Assembly: GCA_049513055.1 (NCBI GenBank)
Contig: JBEKWN010000049.1
Coordinates: 5,168 to 69,167, forward strand
Source: UBA1163 sp049513055
Lineage (GTDB): Bacteria > Desulfobacterota > BSN033 > UBA1163
DNA length: 64,000 nt
Reading direction: 5' to 3'
Shown: piece by piece, positions 50,524 through 59,163 of the stretch
How positions within the stretch are numbered: the first letter of the stretch is position 1
Layout of the letters: each line of letters starts with the position of its first letter
Notes under the pieces: model-generated
Told to the model about the DNA's origin: nothing
Database searches by the model: none
What the model saw: only the letters and a program-made list of their open reading frames with translations
Position numbers and translations under genes: made by a program

Positions 50524-51987
50524 ATGGGCAAAAAAATGACTAAAGGATTGGTTTGGTCTCTCTCTTTCCTTGCTCTCCTATTTGGCCTTTTCTTTTGCAT
50601 GGATAGCGACCGGGTCAATTCCTTACCTAAAAATGATAAATTGACAACGGCCAGATCGCTTGGACTGGCCTTTGTGGAGGTAGCTAAAAAAGTCCAGCCT
50701 GCTGTCGTCAATGTCACCACAGAAAAGACAATTACAATGAGACCTTGGGATAGATATGGAGAAGACTTCTTCAAAGGAAGTCCCTTTGAGGATTTTTTCA
50801 AAGGCTTCGGTTTTTCGCCCCGAGAGAAGGGAAAGGAATACAAACATAAACAAAAAAGCGGGGGGTCGGGGGTCATCGTTGATAAAGAGGGTTATATTTT
50901 GACCAACAATCACGTGGTGGAAGAAGCGGATAAGATCAAAGTACGCCTCAACGACGGGAGAGAGTTTACTGCAACCCTCAAAGGTCAAGATTCAAGAACG
51001 GATCTCGCTGTCCTCCATATCAAGGCAAAAGATCTTCCTGTGGCGACCTTGGGAGATTCAGATAAGCTGGAGGTCGGAGAATGGGCCATTGCGATCGGAA
51101 GCCCCTTTGGTTTGGAACATACAGTCACAGTGGGAGTCATCAGTGCCAAAGGCCGGTCAGGATTGGGGACGGGAACTTATGAAGATTTCATCCAAACCGA
51201 TGCTTCCATCAATCCAGGCAATAGTGGAGGCCCGCTGCTCAATATCGATGGAGAGGTGATCGGGATTAATGCCATGATCATCCAACCGGGCACAGGGATT
51301 GGGTTTGCCATTCCCATTAATATGGCCAAACAGATCTTGAACGATCTCATCAAACAGGGCAAGGTGGTCCGGCCATGGCTGGGAATCAGTGTGCAGGATC
51401 TCACCTTTGAGATGGCTGAACAATTTCAAGTGAAAGAGAAGGAGGGAGTTCTTATCGCTCAAGTCCATCAAGGAACCGGTGCCGAAAAAGCAGGGGTCGT
51501 TTCAGGGGATATCATTAAATCAGTAGATGATAAAGCTATTAAGAACGTTAATGAACTCATTAAAGAAATCCAAAAGAAAAAGGTGGGGCAGAAAGTAACA
51601 CTCAGTGTAGTCAGGGATGGAAAACCCATGACCATTGAGATCACCACCACGGCTATGCCAGATAAGCCAGAGGCAATGAAAGAAAAAGAGATAGAAGAAA
51701 AATTAGGGGCAAGAGTTCAAGAATTGACTCCTCAACTGACTGCTCGATATCGAATCTCAAGCGAAATAAAACGCGGTGTCGTCGTCATCAGTGTTGAAGA
51801 GGGTAGCCCTGCCGATGAGTTAGGCCTTCAGGAAGGAGATGTTATCCTGGAAATCAATCGAAAAAAGATCGAGACGGTAAAGGATTTTGAAAAAGCGATA
51901 AAGGATATCAGCTTAGAAAAAGGAATTGTTTTCCGCCTTCATCGGAGGGGAAACACTTTTTATCATTCTTTCAAAAAACAACCCTGA
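50524..51987 (+). CDS. Periplasmic serine endoprotease, Do/HtrA family
   Basis: 487 residues with a signal peptide (residues 7-25). Trypsin-like catalytic triad: His in TNNHVV, Asp in SRTDLAVL, Ser in NPGNSGGPLL. Two PDZ domains follow (about 275-365, RPWLGISVQDL... and 385-480, RGVVVISVEEGSPADELGLQEGD). It degrades or refolds damaged envelope proteins. It lies next to rpoH, so envelope and heat-shock functions are grouped here. Confidence 0.95.
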   Translation: MGKKMTKGLVWSLSFLALLFGLFFCMDSDRVNSLPKNDKLTTARSLGLAFVEVAKKVQPAVVNVTTEKTITMRPWDRYGEDFFKGSPFEDFFKGFGFSPREKGKEYKHKQKSGGSGVIVDKEGYILTNNHVVEEADKIKVRLNDGREFTATLKGQDSRTDLAVLHIKAKDLPVATLGDSDKLEVGEWAIAIGSPFGLEHTVTVGVISAKGRSGLGTGTYEDFIQTDASINPGNSGGPLLNIDGEVIGINAMIIQPGTGIGFAIPINMAKQILNDLIKQGKVVRPWLGISVQDLTFEMAEQFQVKEKEGVLIAQVHQGTGAEKAGVVSGDIIKSVDDKAIKNVNELIKEIQKKKVGQKVTLSVVRDGKPMTIEITTTAMPDKPEAMKEKEIEEKLGARVQELTPQLTARYRISSEIKRGVVVISVEEGSPADELGLQEGDVILEINRKKIETVKDFEKAIKDISLEKGIVFRLHRRGNTFYHSFKKQP

Positions 51988-51991
51988 GTGA

Positions 51992-52396
51992 TTAACCCGC
52001 TGCTTTGACATACCTCATCCTCAGATCATAGAGGACATATTCCATTACCCTTTCCTCCTCGGGGGTAAGATTTCCCTTTGTCTTTTCCTTCAACATCCCG
52101 ATGAGGTCTATCGTCTGTTTGGCTAAGGGAAGGTTTTTAGCTGATTTTTGAGTGAAGGGATCTTGAATCTCTCCCAACTGAATGAGAACTGAAGTACTTA
52201 AAGAAAAGATGAAATTAGTAAAATCGACTTCAGGTAGAGGTTCTTCTTGCGCAGAAATATCTTCCTGGGAAGTTCCCACTATCTTCCCCTCTTCCTTGAT
52301 TTGAGATTCCCCCTTCTCTTCCTTCTTTGCACTAAATCTTTTATCCTTTACAACAAAAGCCTTTTCTTGTTCTTCGTCTTTTTTTTCATTTCCCAT
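51992..52396 (-). CDS. DUF1844 family protein
   Basis: 134 residues from ATG at 52396. A charged, Lys/Glu-rich N-terminal half precedes the domain (FTNFIFSLSTSVLIQLGEI...NLPLAKQTIDLIGMLKEKTKGNLTPEEE), which is typical of deltaproteobacterial and acidobacterial DUF1844. Function unknown. It is convergent with the htrA-like gene and divergent from rpoH. Confidence 0.85.
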   Translation of the reverse strand: MGNEKKDEEQEKAFVVKDKRFSAKKEEKGESQIKEEGKIVGTSQEDISAQEEPLPEVDFTNFIFSLSTSVLIQLGEIQDPFTQKSAKNLPLAKQTIDLIGMLKEKTKGNLTPEEERVMEYVLYDLRMRYVKAAG

Positions 52397-52478
52397 GGCA
52401 ACCCCCAAAAATCAATGTTATTTTGATAGACTTTTTATATAAAATAATTTAATAAAATCAATTAGATATAAAAAATAC

Positions 52479-52506
52479 TTGACTTTTCAAGCATCCATAT
52501 TATATT
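52479..52506 (+). promoter_or_regulatory. Vegetative promoter of rpoH
   Basis: TTGACT (52479-52484), 16 bases, TATATT (52501-52506). The CIRCE operator begins just 7 bases downstream, around +1. Confidence 0.6.
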
Positions 52507-52512
52507 CTTTTA

Positions 52513-52539
52513 TTAGCACTCTAATAGAAAGAGTGCTAA
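52513..52539. promoter_or_regulatory. CIRCE element (HrcA operator)
   Basis: A perfect TTAGCACTC-N9-GAGTGCTAA lies at the expected start of the rpoH transcript. It predicts HrcA repression of this sigma factor gene, a link between the two heat-shock circuits. hrcA itself is not in the window. Confidence 0.92.
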
Positions 52540-52560
52540 TTTTTCTGAGGGGTGGTTTAA

Positions 52561-53418
52561 ATGCCAATTCCAAATCTTCCAGTTGTCAAGAATTCCTTAG
52601 AATCCTATCTTCTGCAAATCAATCGGTTTCCGCTCTTAACCCGAGAGGAAGAATTTCAACTTGCCGTAAGATATCGTAAAGACAATGATATTGAAGCTGC
52701 GCACGAGTTGATTACATCAAATTTAAAGTTTGTTGTCAAGGTTGCTTTTGAATATAAGTCCTATGGGGCTAAACTTCTTGACCTCATTCAAGAAGGGAAT
52801 ATCGGCCTGATGATGGCGGTCAAAAAGTTTAATCCTTACAAAGGGTATCGATTCATATCTTACGCCATCTGGTGGATCAGAGCCTATATCCAAAATTTTA
52901 TCATAAAAACTTGGAGCCTGGTTAAGATCGGAACCACTCAAGCCCAAAAGAAACTTTTCTATAAGATTGGAAAGATAAGAAAAGCGTTGGAATCGAATGG
53001 AGAGGACGAAAAGAAATATGAACTTCTGGCCAAAGATTTAGATGTGGCTAAAGAGGACATTATCGAGATGGAACAGAGGATGGCTGCGAGAGACCTCTCT
53101 CTCGATGCTCCTTTTGATCAAGGCCAGGAACTCACTCACCTCGACCTTCTTAAAGAAGATTCTTTAAACCAAGAAGAGGCGTTTGCACAAGAGGAAGAAA
53201 AAAGGATTCGGGAACACGACGTTCAGGGTGCGATGAAACGTTTAAATGAGAAAGAGGTCTATGTGATTCAGAATAGGATCATGGCTGAGGATCCCCTCAC
53301 CCTTCAGCAAATTGGGGACCACCTCAAACTCTCAAGGGAGCGGGTGAGGCAGATTGAAAGTGAAGCATTAAAAAAGTTAAAAAAAGAATTCAGCACCCAA
53401 TTAGAACTACCGGCCTAA
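52561..53418 (+). CDS. rpoH: RNA polymerase sigma-32-type heat-shock factor
   Basis: 285 residues, the usual length. Region 2 shows the core-binding LLDLIQEGNIGLMMAVKKF and the -10 recognition YRFISYAIWWIRAYIQNFI. Region 4 shows the helix-turn-helix LTLQQIGDHLKLSRERVRQIESEALKKL. The spacing and region 2.4 favour RpoH over RpoD (inference). A CIRCE element overlaps its promoter. Followed 16 bases later by an FmdB-like gene. Confidence 0.9.
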   Translation: MPIPNLPVVKNSLESYLLQINRFPLLTREEEFQLAVRYRKDNDIEAAHELITSNLKFVVKVAFEYKSYGAKLLDLIQEGNIGLMMAVKKFNPYKGYRFISYAIWWIRAYIQNFIIKTWSLVKIGTTQAQKKLFYKIGKIRKALESNGEDEKKYELLAKDLDVAKEDIIEMEQRMAARDLSLDAPFDQGQELTHLDLLKEDSLNQEEAFAQEEEKRIREHDVQGAMKRLNEKEVYVIQNRIMAEDPLTLQQIGDHLKLSRERVRQIESEALKKLKKEFSTQLELPA

Positions 53419-53434
53419 AGGGGAGGTATTCAGA

Positions 53435-53719
53435 ATGCCTATTTACGAATATCAATGTCATCAGTGCCATGAGGTCTTTGAGATCTTTCATAAAATAGAT
53501 GAAAACGGTAAAGTGACCTGTCCTAAATGCTTGGGGCCAGCCAAAAAACTGATCTCAGCAACCAACTTTGTCCTGAAAGGATCTGGCTTTTATGCCAACG
53601 ATTATCCCTCAAAAAGTCGAAAGGAAGGGAAAAAGACAGAGAAAGAAGGAACAGAAAAAGGACAAAGCGAAAAAGCCGAGGAGAAAAAGACAGAGAAAAA
53701 GGCAGATAAGACGGATTGA
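53435..53719 (+). CDS. FmdB-type zinc-ribbon protein
   Basis: 94 residues. MPIYEYQCHQCHEVFEI followed by VTCPKC gives the two Cys pairs of the FmdB/CxxC-CxxC regulatory family. The last 40 residues are a charged Lys/Glu tail. Function is unknown. It immediately follows rpoH and may share its transcript. Confidence 0.85.
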   Translation: MPIYEYQCHQCHEVFEIFHKIDENGKVTCPKCLGPAKKLISATNFVLKGSGFYANDYPSKSRKEGKKTEKEGTEKGQSEKAEEKKTEKKADKTD

Positions 53720-53730
53720 AAAAAATTAAA

Positions 53731-53786
53731 TTTCAATCACCAAATCCCAAATTCCAAATTAATTCCGATCACCCAATGCCCAAATG
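53731..53786. repeat. Intergenic spacer of CCAAATTCCAAAT words
   Basis: Contains CACCAAATCCCAAATTCC and the variant ATCACCCAATGCCCAAAT in tandem. Lies between the convergent fmdB-like and coaBC genes. Confidence 0.55.
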
Positions 53787-53802
53787 AAGAAACTCCTTCC
53801 GG

Positions 53803-55017
53803 TTATTCTTTTTGCTTCTTCCTTCTTTTCAATAACCTCACTACCTCATCGAGGATCAATTGGGACACTTCTTCCTTGGTCATTTGAGGAAGATCTTTGA
53901 TTTGACCAGAGGGATAGATGATCTTGACTTGATTGGTATCCGAACTAAAACCTGCTCCTGGTTGGGTCACGTCATTGACCACAATAAAATCAAGATTTTT
54001 CTCCTTCAATTTCTTTTTAGCATTCGCAATCAAATCCTCTGTCTCTGCCGCAAATCCGATCAGAATGCGATTCCCTTTCTTCTTTCCAAGTTCTTCAAGA
54101 ATATCCTTCGTTCTCTCCAGAGGTAAGGTGGTATTGGAACTACCTTTTTTTATTTTTTTCTGGCTGATCACCTTCGGACGATAATCTGAGACGGCTGCTG
54201 CCTTGATGACAACGGAAGACCCCACCAAAGAGTTGAAGACGGCTTTTCTCATCTCCTCTGCTGCCCGGACGGGTACCAATTTAATATCTCTCCGTGGGAG
54301 GGGAAGAGAAGTGGGGCCTGTGATTAAAATAACCTCTGCGCCTCTGCGCCTGGCCATCTTGGCCAAGGCAAATCCCATCTTTCCAGAGGAACGATTGGTG
54401 ATGAACCGCACAGGATCAATTGACTCTTGAGTGGGACCCCCTGTGATCAGGATCTTCTCCCCTTTCAAATCCTTTGGAGATAAAAGATCTTCCATTTTCT
54501 CAACCACTTCATTCAGTTCTGGCAGTCTCCCCTTTCCATACCAATGGCAAGCCAATTCTCCCTCCCCAGGTTCCAGGAGATGATAGCCAATTTCGAGTAG
54601 GGTCTGAATATTTTTCTGGAGGGCTTTATTTTCCCACATATTGACATTCATTGAGGGAACGAAAAGAACCGGGGCTTTTGTAGCCATCACCATGGTGGAT
54701 AGAAAATCATCAGCAATCCCATTGGCGATCTTTCCGACGATATTTGCCGTCGCGGGGAGGATGACAACCAATTCTGCCAAATCAGCCAATGCAATATGAC
54801 CGATTTGTGCGTCTTCAAGTAGAGCAAAGGGATCGGTTACAACTGGATTTCCGGAAAGGGTTTGAAAGGTGAGCGGCGTGATGAATTTCTGGGCGTTTTG
54901 GGTCATGACAACATGGATATCCACCTCTTCTTTGACTAAAAGCCTAACAAACTCTGCTGCTTTATAAGCAGCAATCCCGCCCGTAATCCCTAAAACAACC
55001 ATTTTCCTTTTAAGCAT
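53803..55017 (-). CDS. coaBC: Bifunctional phosphopantothenoylcysteine decarboxylase/ligase (CoaBC)
   Basis: 404 residues from ATG at 55017 (AGGA upstream). The CoaC flavin half has GITGGIAAYKAAEFVR and VPSMNVNMW (catalytic PxMNxxMW). The CoaB half begins at ILITGGPTQESIDPVRFITNRSSGKMG and contains KAAAVSDYRP. It makes 4-phosphopantetheine for coenzyme A. Flanked by a dispersed repeat upstream. Confidence 0.95.
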   Translation of the reverse strand: MLKRKMVVLGITGGIAAYKAAEFVRLLVKEEVDIHVVMTQNAQKFITPLTFQTLSGNPVVTDPFALLEDAQIGHIALADLAELVVILPATANIVGKIANGIADDFLSTMVMATKAPVLFVPSMNVNMWENKALQKNIQTLLEIGYHLLEPGEGELACHWYGKGRLPELNEVVEKMEDLLSPKDLKGEKILITGGPTQESIDPVRFITNRSSGKMGFALAKMARRRGAEVILITGPTSLPLPRRDIKLVPVRAAEEMRKAVFNSLVGSSVVIKAAAVSDYRPKVISQKKIKKGSSNTTLPLERTKDILEELGKKKGNRILIGFAAETEDLIANAKKKLKEKNLDFIVVNDVTQPGAGFSSDTNQVKIIYPSGQIKDLPQMTKEEVSQLILDEVVRLLKRRKKQKE

Positions 55018-55077
55018 GAATATTCCTATATCACAAAAAGAGCCCATTCTCAATAGAGAATTGAAGTTTCAAAAGAT

Positions 55078-55240
55078 TTGACCCATTCAGCGGCGTCAAG
55101 ACCCGCCTTTCAGAACGATGTGTAAAGCGCCGCTCAGGATCAACCCTGAGCTTTCGGCAATACTCAAGGCTTAGTCCTGCGCGATACCGAAGGGCTGAGT
55201 AAACCCAGATATTATTAATGAGAGATTAAAAGGGTTGACA
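55078..55240. repeat. MITE-like dispersed repeat, copy B
   Basis: Starts TTGACCCATTC and ends GGGTTGACA, like the copy at 6849-6985. It shares the GCGGCG and CAGGATCAACCCTGAG core but is longer in its middle. Non-coding; occupies most of the gap upstream of coaBC. Confidence 0.7.
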
Positions 55241-55360
55241 TTCTATTCATCCATTGCTATCTTCGCCTTTAAGAGATTTCTGAAACAGCCAAGAAATCTC
55301 AGATTACATAGATTATGAAGCGATTAGACAGATTAGACCTGCCGTAGGTAGGAAGGCATT

Positions 55361-55402
55361 AATCCCCCCTGTTTCCCCTTAGCAAAGGAGGTACGGGGGA
55401 TT
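55361..55402. repeat. AATCCCCC...GGGGGATT palindromic repeat
   Basis: A quasi-palindrome of AATCCCCC, an interior with CCCCTTAGCAAAGGAGG, and GGGGGATT, ending just before the gene at 55421. Short elements of this sort recur in many deltaproteobacterial genomes. Confidence 0.5.
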
Positions 55403-55420
55403 GAATGGAGAGAGTGGAAA

Positions 55421-56143
55421 ATGGCAGAGAGGGATCCCATTGATCTGATCAAAGAACAGTTAAACAGAGTGGATGAAAGGGTGGGTCTTCATGCCGACCA
55501 TGAAAATTTTAAACACTGGCATTCCGAAACTAAAACGATTTTAGAGAAGGTCTTTGGTTCTAAATCCATCCACTATCAAAATTTCCTAGCCCTCCGATTT
55601 CGGGAGATGAGTGTCAAAGCCTTTGCTTCGGCTGAGATCGATAAGATCAATGCCGCCCGCTATAAAAAGGACCTCGAGAATGTAAAAAATATCCTTCAAT
55701 CAGCCATTAAAGAATTGACACTGGATCGAACCCTCTTTAAAAAAATCCAGACCACACCGAAGTCTGTGGAGGTCTTCCTCAAGGGCGAATATTTCATATC
55801 TTCTGGAATCAAAGAGTCCGACTTAATTCAGGCTATCAAAAACGCCTTTGAAGGAAGCGGACTGAGTCCGCTTCTGGATACAGAAGCCTCTGAAAAAGGA
55901 GAATCCCTCTATCAACGAATCGATCAGATCAAACACGCCAAATTTGGAATCTACGATCTTTCAACCTCCGAAAAAACGGATACCTACCTCGAACTCGGTG
56001 CGGCGCTGGCCATGGGGAAAGAGACTATCATTATTCATAAAAAAGGCACCCCTCTTCCTGAAAGGATGAAACCATTGAACCGAATCGAATATGAAAATGT
56101 CTCTGACCTTACGGAGAAATTAAGAAAAAAAGTTCCAAGCTGA
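55421..56143 (+). CDS. TIR-like/nucleoside-deoxyribosyltransferase-like protein
   Basis: 240 residues. A helical N-terminal part (residues 1-100, with FKHWHSETKTILEKVFGSKSIHYQNF) is followed by a C-terminal alpha/beta domain. Its IDQIKHAKFGIYDLS...YLELGAALAMGKETIIIHKKG pattern resembles nucleotide-binding TIR-like and deoxyribosyltransferase folds (Asp-Leu then Glu-Leu-Gly then Gly-Lys). Such two-part proteins are often found in bacterial defence genes, but no partner is seen here. The active residues cannot be confirmed by eye, and no close family name is assigned. Confidence 0.6.
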   Translation: MAERDPIDLIKEQLNRVDERVGLHADHENFKHWHSETKTILEKVFGSKSIHYQNFLALRFREMSVKAFASAEIDKINAARYKKDLENVKNILQSAIKELTLDRTLFKKIQTTPKSVEVFLKGEYFISSGIKESDLIQAIKNAFEGSGLSPLLDTEASEKGESLYQRIDQIKHAKFGIYDLSTSEKTDTYLELGAALAMGKETIIIHKKGTPLPERMKPLNRIEYENVSDLTEKLRKKVPS

Positions 56144-56174
56144 AGAAACCTTTTTCGATAAATAAGAAATCCAA

Positions 56175-56606
56175 ATGGACGAAACCACGAAAGACATCTT
56201 GAAGTCCATCTTCGATAAAGTCAATCGCGAAGACACCTTTTCCCAACGAATTGGAGTGAAACTCATTGAACTTCTCCCGGGTTTTGCCCGCGCCACACTT
56301 CCCATTACCGAGGAAACCATCAATATCTACCAAATGGCTCATGGAGGAGCCATCTTCTCCATCGCTGACCAAGCCTGTGAAGCAGCCGGAAACAGTTTTG
56401 GAGAGCCAGCCGTCGCGCTCCAACAAAATATTCATTTTCTGGCCGCTGGCAAATCTGGAGACTTCCTCGAGGCTGCAGCAAAGGTGACCCATCGATCCAA
56501 TCGAATCGGCTTGATTGAATTTGAAGTCAGGAATCAAGAAGGGCTCCTCATTGCCATAGGCCAACAAGTTATCTACTTCAAAAAAGGGAATTTGGACAGC
56601 AGATGA
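56175..56606 (+). CDS. PaaI-type hot-dog thioesterase
   Basis: 143 residues. HGGAIFSIADQACEAAGNSFG is the PaaI helix-loop motif, with NQEGLLIAIGQQVIYFKKG at the end, typical of acyl-CoA thioesterases of phenylacetate and related pathways. It lies 31 bases after the TIR-like gene and is convergent with the thiolase gene, so a role in CoA-ester turnover is likely. Confidence 0.87.
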   Translation: MDETTKDILKSIFDKVNREDTFSQRIGVKLIELLPGFARATLPITEETINIYQMAHGGAIFSIADQACEAAGNSFGEPAVALQQNIHFLAAGKSGDFLEAAAKVTHRSNRIGLIEFEVRNQEGLLIAIGQQVIYFKKGNLDSR

Positions 56607-56668
56607 ACCGTAAATTTTTTCCCTTTCAGATAGAGGGTCCTTAGACACTCCAAGGGAAAAACGCTCCA

Positions 56669-56755
56669 AAAGGGAGGCGGGTAGGCTGGGAAACGAGGCA
56701 GCAAAACGCTTAAAGGTGCCGCTGTAAAGGTTTCCCAGCCTACCCGCCTCCCTTT
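56669..56755. repeat. Perfect 26-base inverted repeat between thioesterase and thiolase
   Basis: Arms 56669-56694 and 56730-56755 are exact reverse complements (starting AAAGGGAGGCGGG), with a 35-base loop. It lies between converging genes and has no T-run on either side. It could serve as a bidirectional termination structure or be the footprint of a mobile palindromic element. Confidence 0.75.
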
Positions 56756-56773
56756 CCAATGCAACGTTAATGT

Positions 56774-58015
56774 TCATATTCGCTCAAAAATGGCTGCAAT
56801 GCCCAAACCCCCTCCCCCACAGATGCATTCCAGGCCGTAACGGCTGTTGCGCCTTTTCATCTCGTGAAGAAGTGTGACCAGCACCCGGGTGCCTGTACAG
56901 GCAATCGGATGCCCGAGGGATATTCCAGATCCGTTGACATTAATCCTTGGATAATCTTTTTCCGTAAGATTCATCATTTTCAGATCTGCCAGGACCTGGG
57001 GGGCGAAGGCCTCCTGGATCTCAATCAGATCCATCTGATGGAGACCTAAACCGGATTTCTTCAAAGCTTTCTCAACTGCTTTTGGCACCGTCAGATAAGT
57101 ACGACAGGGATCCGAACCCACGACGGCAAAGGCTTTGATGTAAGCCAATGGCTTTATCCCAAGTTTTTTGGCCCTCTCTTCGGATGTCATCACGCAGGCA
57201 GCAGCACCGTCATTTTCAGTGGAGGAATTTCCAGCCGTACAAACACCTCCAAGGACGGGTTTGAGTTTGACCAATTGCTCCAACGTGGTATCTGCACGTG
57301 GATTTTCATCTCGATCAACGATCATTTCACCTCCCCTGGGATTTGGAACAACAACAGGAATAATCTCCTCTCGAAATTTTCCCGATTCTATGGCTGCGCA
57401 GGCCTTCTGATTGCTCTCGAGGGCCCAGCGATCGCAGTCTTCCCGTCGAATACCCTCTTCTTTGGCAGCGGTTTCTGCCCAGGACATCATGGATGGAAGT
57501 ATCCCGTACCTCTCATCAGGTTGAGACATCACCCTGGCTCGTTGGATTCGATCATAAAAAGGAATTCCCCATATCGAAAGATCTCCATGTCCACGGGGCA
57601 TTCCCTTTTTACCACCAATTCCCCATTTGATATCACCAGGTACATAGAACTCAGCAGTGCTCATGCTTTCCACACCGCCCGCCACGATGATATCCGCATT
57701 ATCCGATTGAATCATCATTGCTGCAAAACAGATCACATCCAGTCCGGTACAGCAGCGTCGGTCCAATGTGATTCCTGGAATTGAGTCGGGCCAACCCGCC
57801 TTGAGAAGAGACATACGTGCGATGTTGACATATTCACCGCTCTGGTAGGACTGACCCAAAATGACCTCGTCGATCTGAACCGGATCCACTCCAGCTCTTT
57901 TCACGGCTTCGTTCAAGACCAGGGCCCCTAAATCAAAGGCAGCCACATCTTTTAATGCCCCCATGTATCTCCCAACAGGTGTCCTTATTCCACTAATAAT
58001 CACGACGTTCTTCAA
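56774..58015 (-). CDS. Acetyl-CoA acetyltransferase (thiolase)
   Basis: 413 residues. The nucleophilic Cys lies in RRCCTGLDVI, His in NVNGSGISLGHPIACTG and the second Cys in ECICGGGGLGIA. It matches degradative/synthetic thiolase families; substrate chain length is unclear. It is the only minus-strand gene between two plus-strand blocks, with about 375 bases to livG upstream. Confidence 0.92.
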   Translation of the reverse strand: MKNVVIISGIRTPVGRYMGALKDVAAFDLGALVLNEAVKRAGVDPVQIDEVILGQSYQSGEYVNIARMSLLKAGWPDSIPGITLDRRCCTGLDVICFAAMMIQSDNADIIVAGGVESMSTAEFYVPGDIKWGIGGKKGMPRGHGDLSIWGIPFYDRIQRARVMSQPDERYGILPSMMSWAETAAKEEGIRREDCDRWALESNQKACAAIESGKFREEIIPVVVPNPRGGEMIVDRDENPRADTTLEQLVKLKPVLGGVCTAGNSSTENDGAAACVMTSEERAKKLGIKPLAYIKAFAVVGSDPCRTYLTVPKAVEKALKKSGLGLHQMDLIEIQEAFAPQVLADLKMMNLTEKDYPRINVNGSGISLGHPIACTGTRVLVTLLHEMKRRNSRYGLECICGGGGLGIAAIFERI

Positions 58016-58389
58016 GGTTCTCTCCTTTCTCCCCTCTTGGATATCCTAACATTATTCATGTCTGCCTTTTTTCTCCATGAGAAGATTCAGAGGTTTTTAA
58101 AGATTTTCTTGACATAATAAATTCTTAAGGATACTCCTACCTCATAATTCACTGTAGACCTTTTGTCAACCCAATCTTTAACCGGAGTTCTCTGATTTAT
58201 TACCCGGTAGGAAGATAGGAGAGATTTCTGAAAAAGTGTAGAAATCTCTGATTGAGAGCGTATAGTAGTTTTTCATAGCTCTCTAGGAAGTATCTTGACA
58301 CCGACACTAAAGTATGATTAGTTTGAAAATCATTAAACCCACCTAAAAAGATCAATTTAATAGAATTAAAATTATAGGAATGTGATCCT
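58016..58389. other. Gene-free leader region before the ABC transporter operon
   Basis: It contains two TTGACA boxes (58109-58114 and 58295-58300), neither with a good -10. A hairpin (58221-58229/58240-58248, GAGATTTCT and complement) is also present. It is likely promoter DNA for the thiolase and livG genes. Confidence 0.45.
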
Positions 58390-59163
58390 GTGAATTTGAA
58401 TCTATCTGATAACCCTAATTCCTTCCAGCCACCGCTGCTTGAAGTAAAGAACCTCTCCCGGGACTTTGGGGGGTTGCGAGCCCTTGCTACAGTATCCTTT
58501 GGTATCATGCCAGGAGAGATTGTCGGTGTGATCGGACCCAACGGTGCTGGGAAGACAACCCTCTTTGCTCTCCTGAGTGGTTTCCTCGCCCCTTCTCACG
58601 GAGAAATAAGATTCATGGAAACCCCGATTGCTGGAATGCGGCCGGACAAACTGTGCCATCTCGGGATAGCCCGCACGTTCCAGGTAGTCCGTCCGTTCCT
58701 GGAAATGACTGTCTTTGAAAATGTCAAGGCAGCGGTGGTTTTCGGAAAGCCGGGCCGGCGTACTGCCACAGAGATCAATCGGGAGGTAGAAGAGGTCATT
58801 GAAAGTACCGGGCTCACGCCTCTCGCTCATCACATTTCCCATTCGCTGAGCCTACCGGAGCGCAAGCGGCTGGAAGTGGCCCGAACCCTGGCCACCCATC
58901 CCAAACTCCTTCTTCTAGATGAAGTCCTTGCCGGGCTGAATCCCCGGGAAGTTGAAGAAGCCATTCCCTTTATCCGCTCTCTCAATATGGAAAGAGAGAT
59001 CAGCATCCTCATGGTGGAGCATAACCTCCGAGCCATTATGGGGATTTGTCGTCGGATCCTGGTACTCAATTTCGGGCAACTCATCTTTGATGGTCCTCCG
59101 GAAGCGGCAGTGGAAAATCCAGAGGTTATCCGCGCCTACTTAGGGGAGAGAGAAGATGCTTAA
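58390..59163 (+). CDS. livG: Branched-chain-type ABC transporter ATPase (LivG)
   Basis: 257 residues with a GTG start and AGGA upstream. Walker A GPNGAGKTT, Q-loop ARTFQ, a signature altered to LSLPERKRLE, Walker B LLLLDEVLAGL and H-loop VEHN. With livF and the following genes it energises uptake of amino acids or, in anaerobes, aromatic acids. Overlaps livF by 8 bases. Confidence 0.92.
   Translation: MNLNLSDNPNSFQPPLLEVKNLSRDFGGLRALATVSFGIMPGEIVGVIGPNGAGKTTLFALLSGFLAPSHGEIRFMETPIAGMRPDKLCHLGIARTFQVVRPFLEMTVFENVKAAVVFGKPGRRTATEINREVEEVIESTGLTPLAHHISHSLSLPERKRLEVARTLATHPKLLLLDEVLAGLNPREVEEAIPFIRSLNMEREISILMVEHNLRAIMGICRRILVLNFGQLIFDGPPEAAVENPEVIRAYLGEREDA

Noticed and set aside
55078..55402. 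Possible insertion sequence with transposase
   Set aside because: The repeats contain no open frame long enough for a transposase; they are treated as MITE-like elements.
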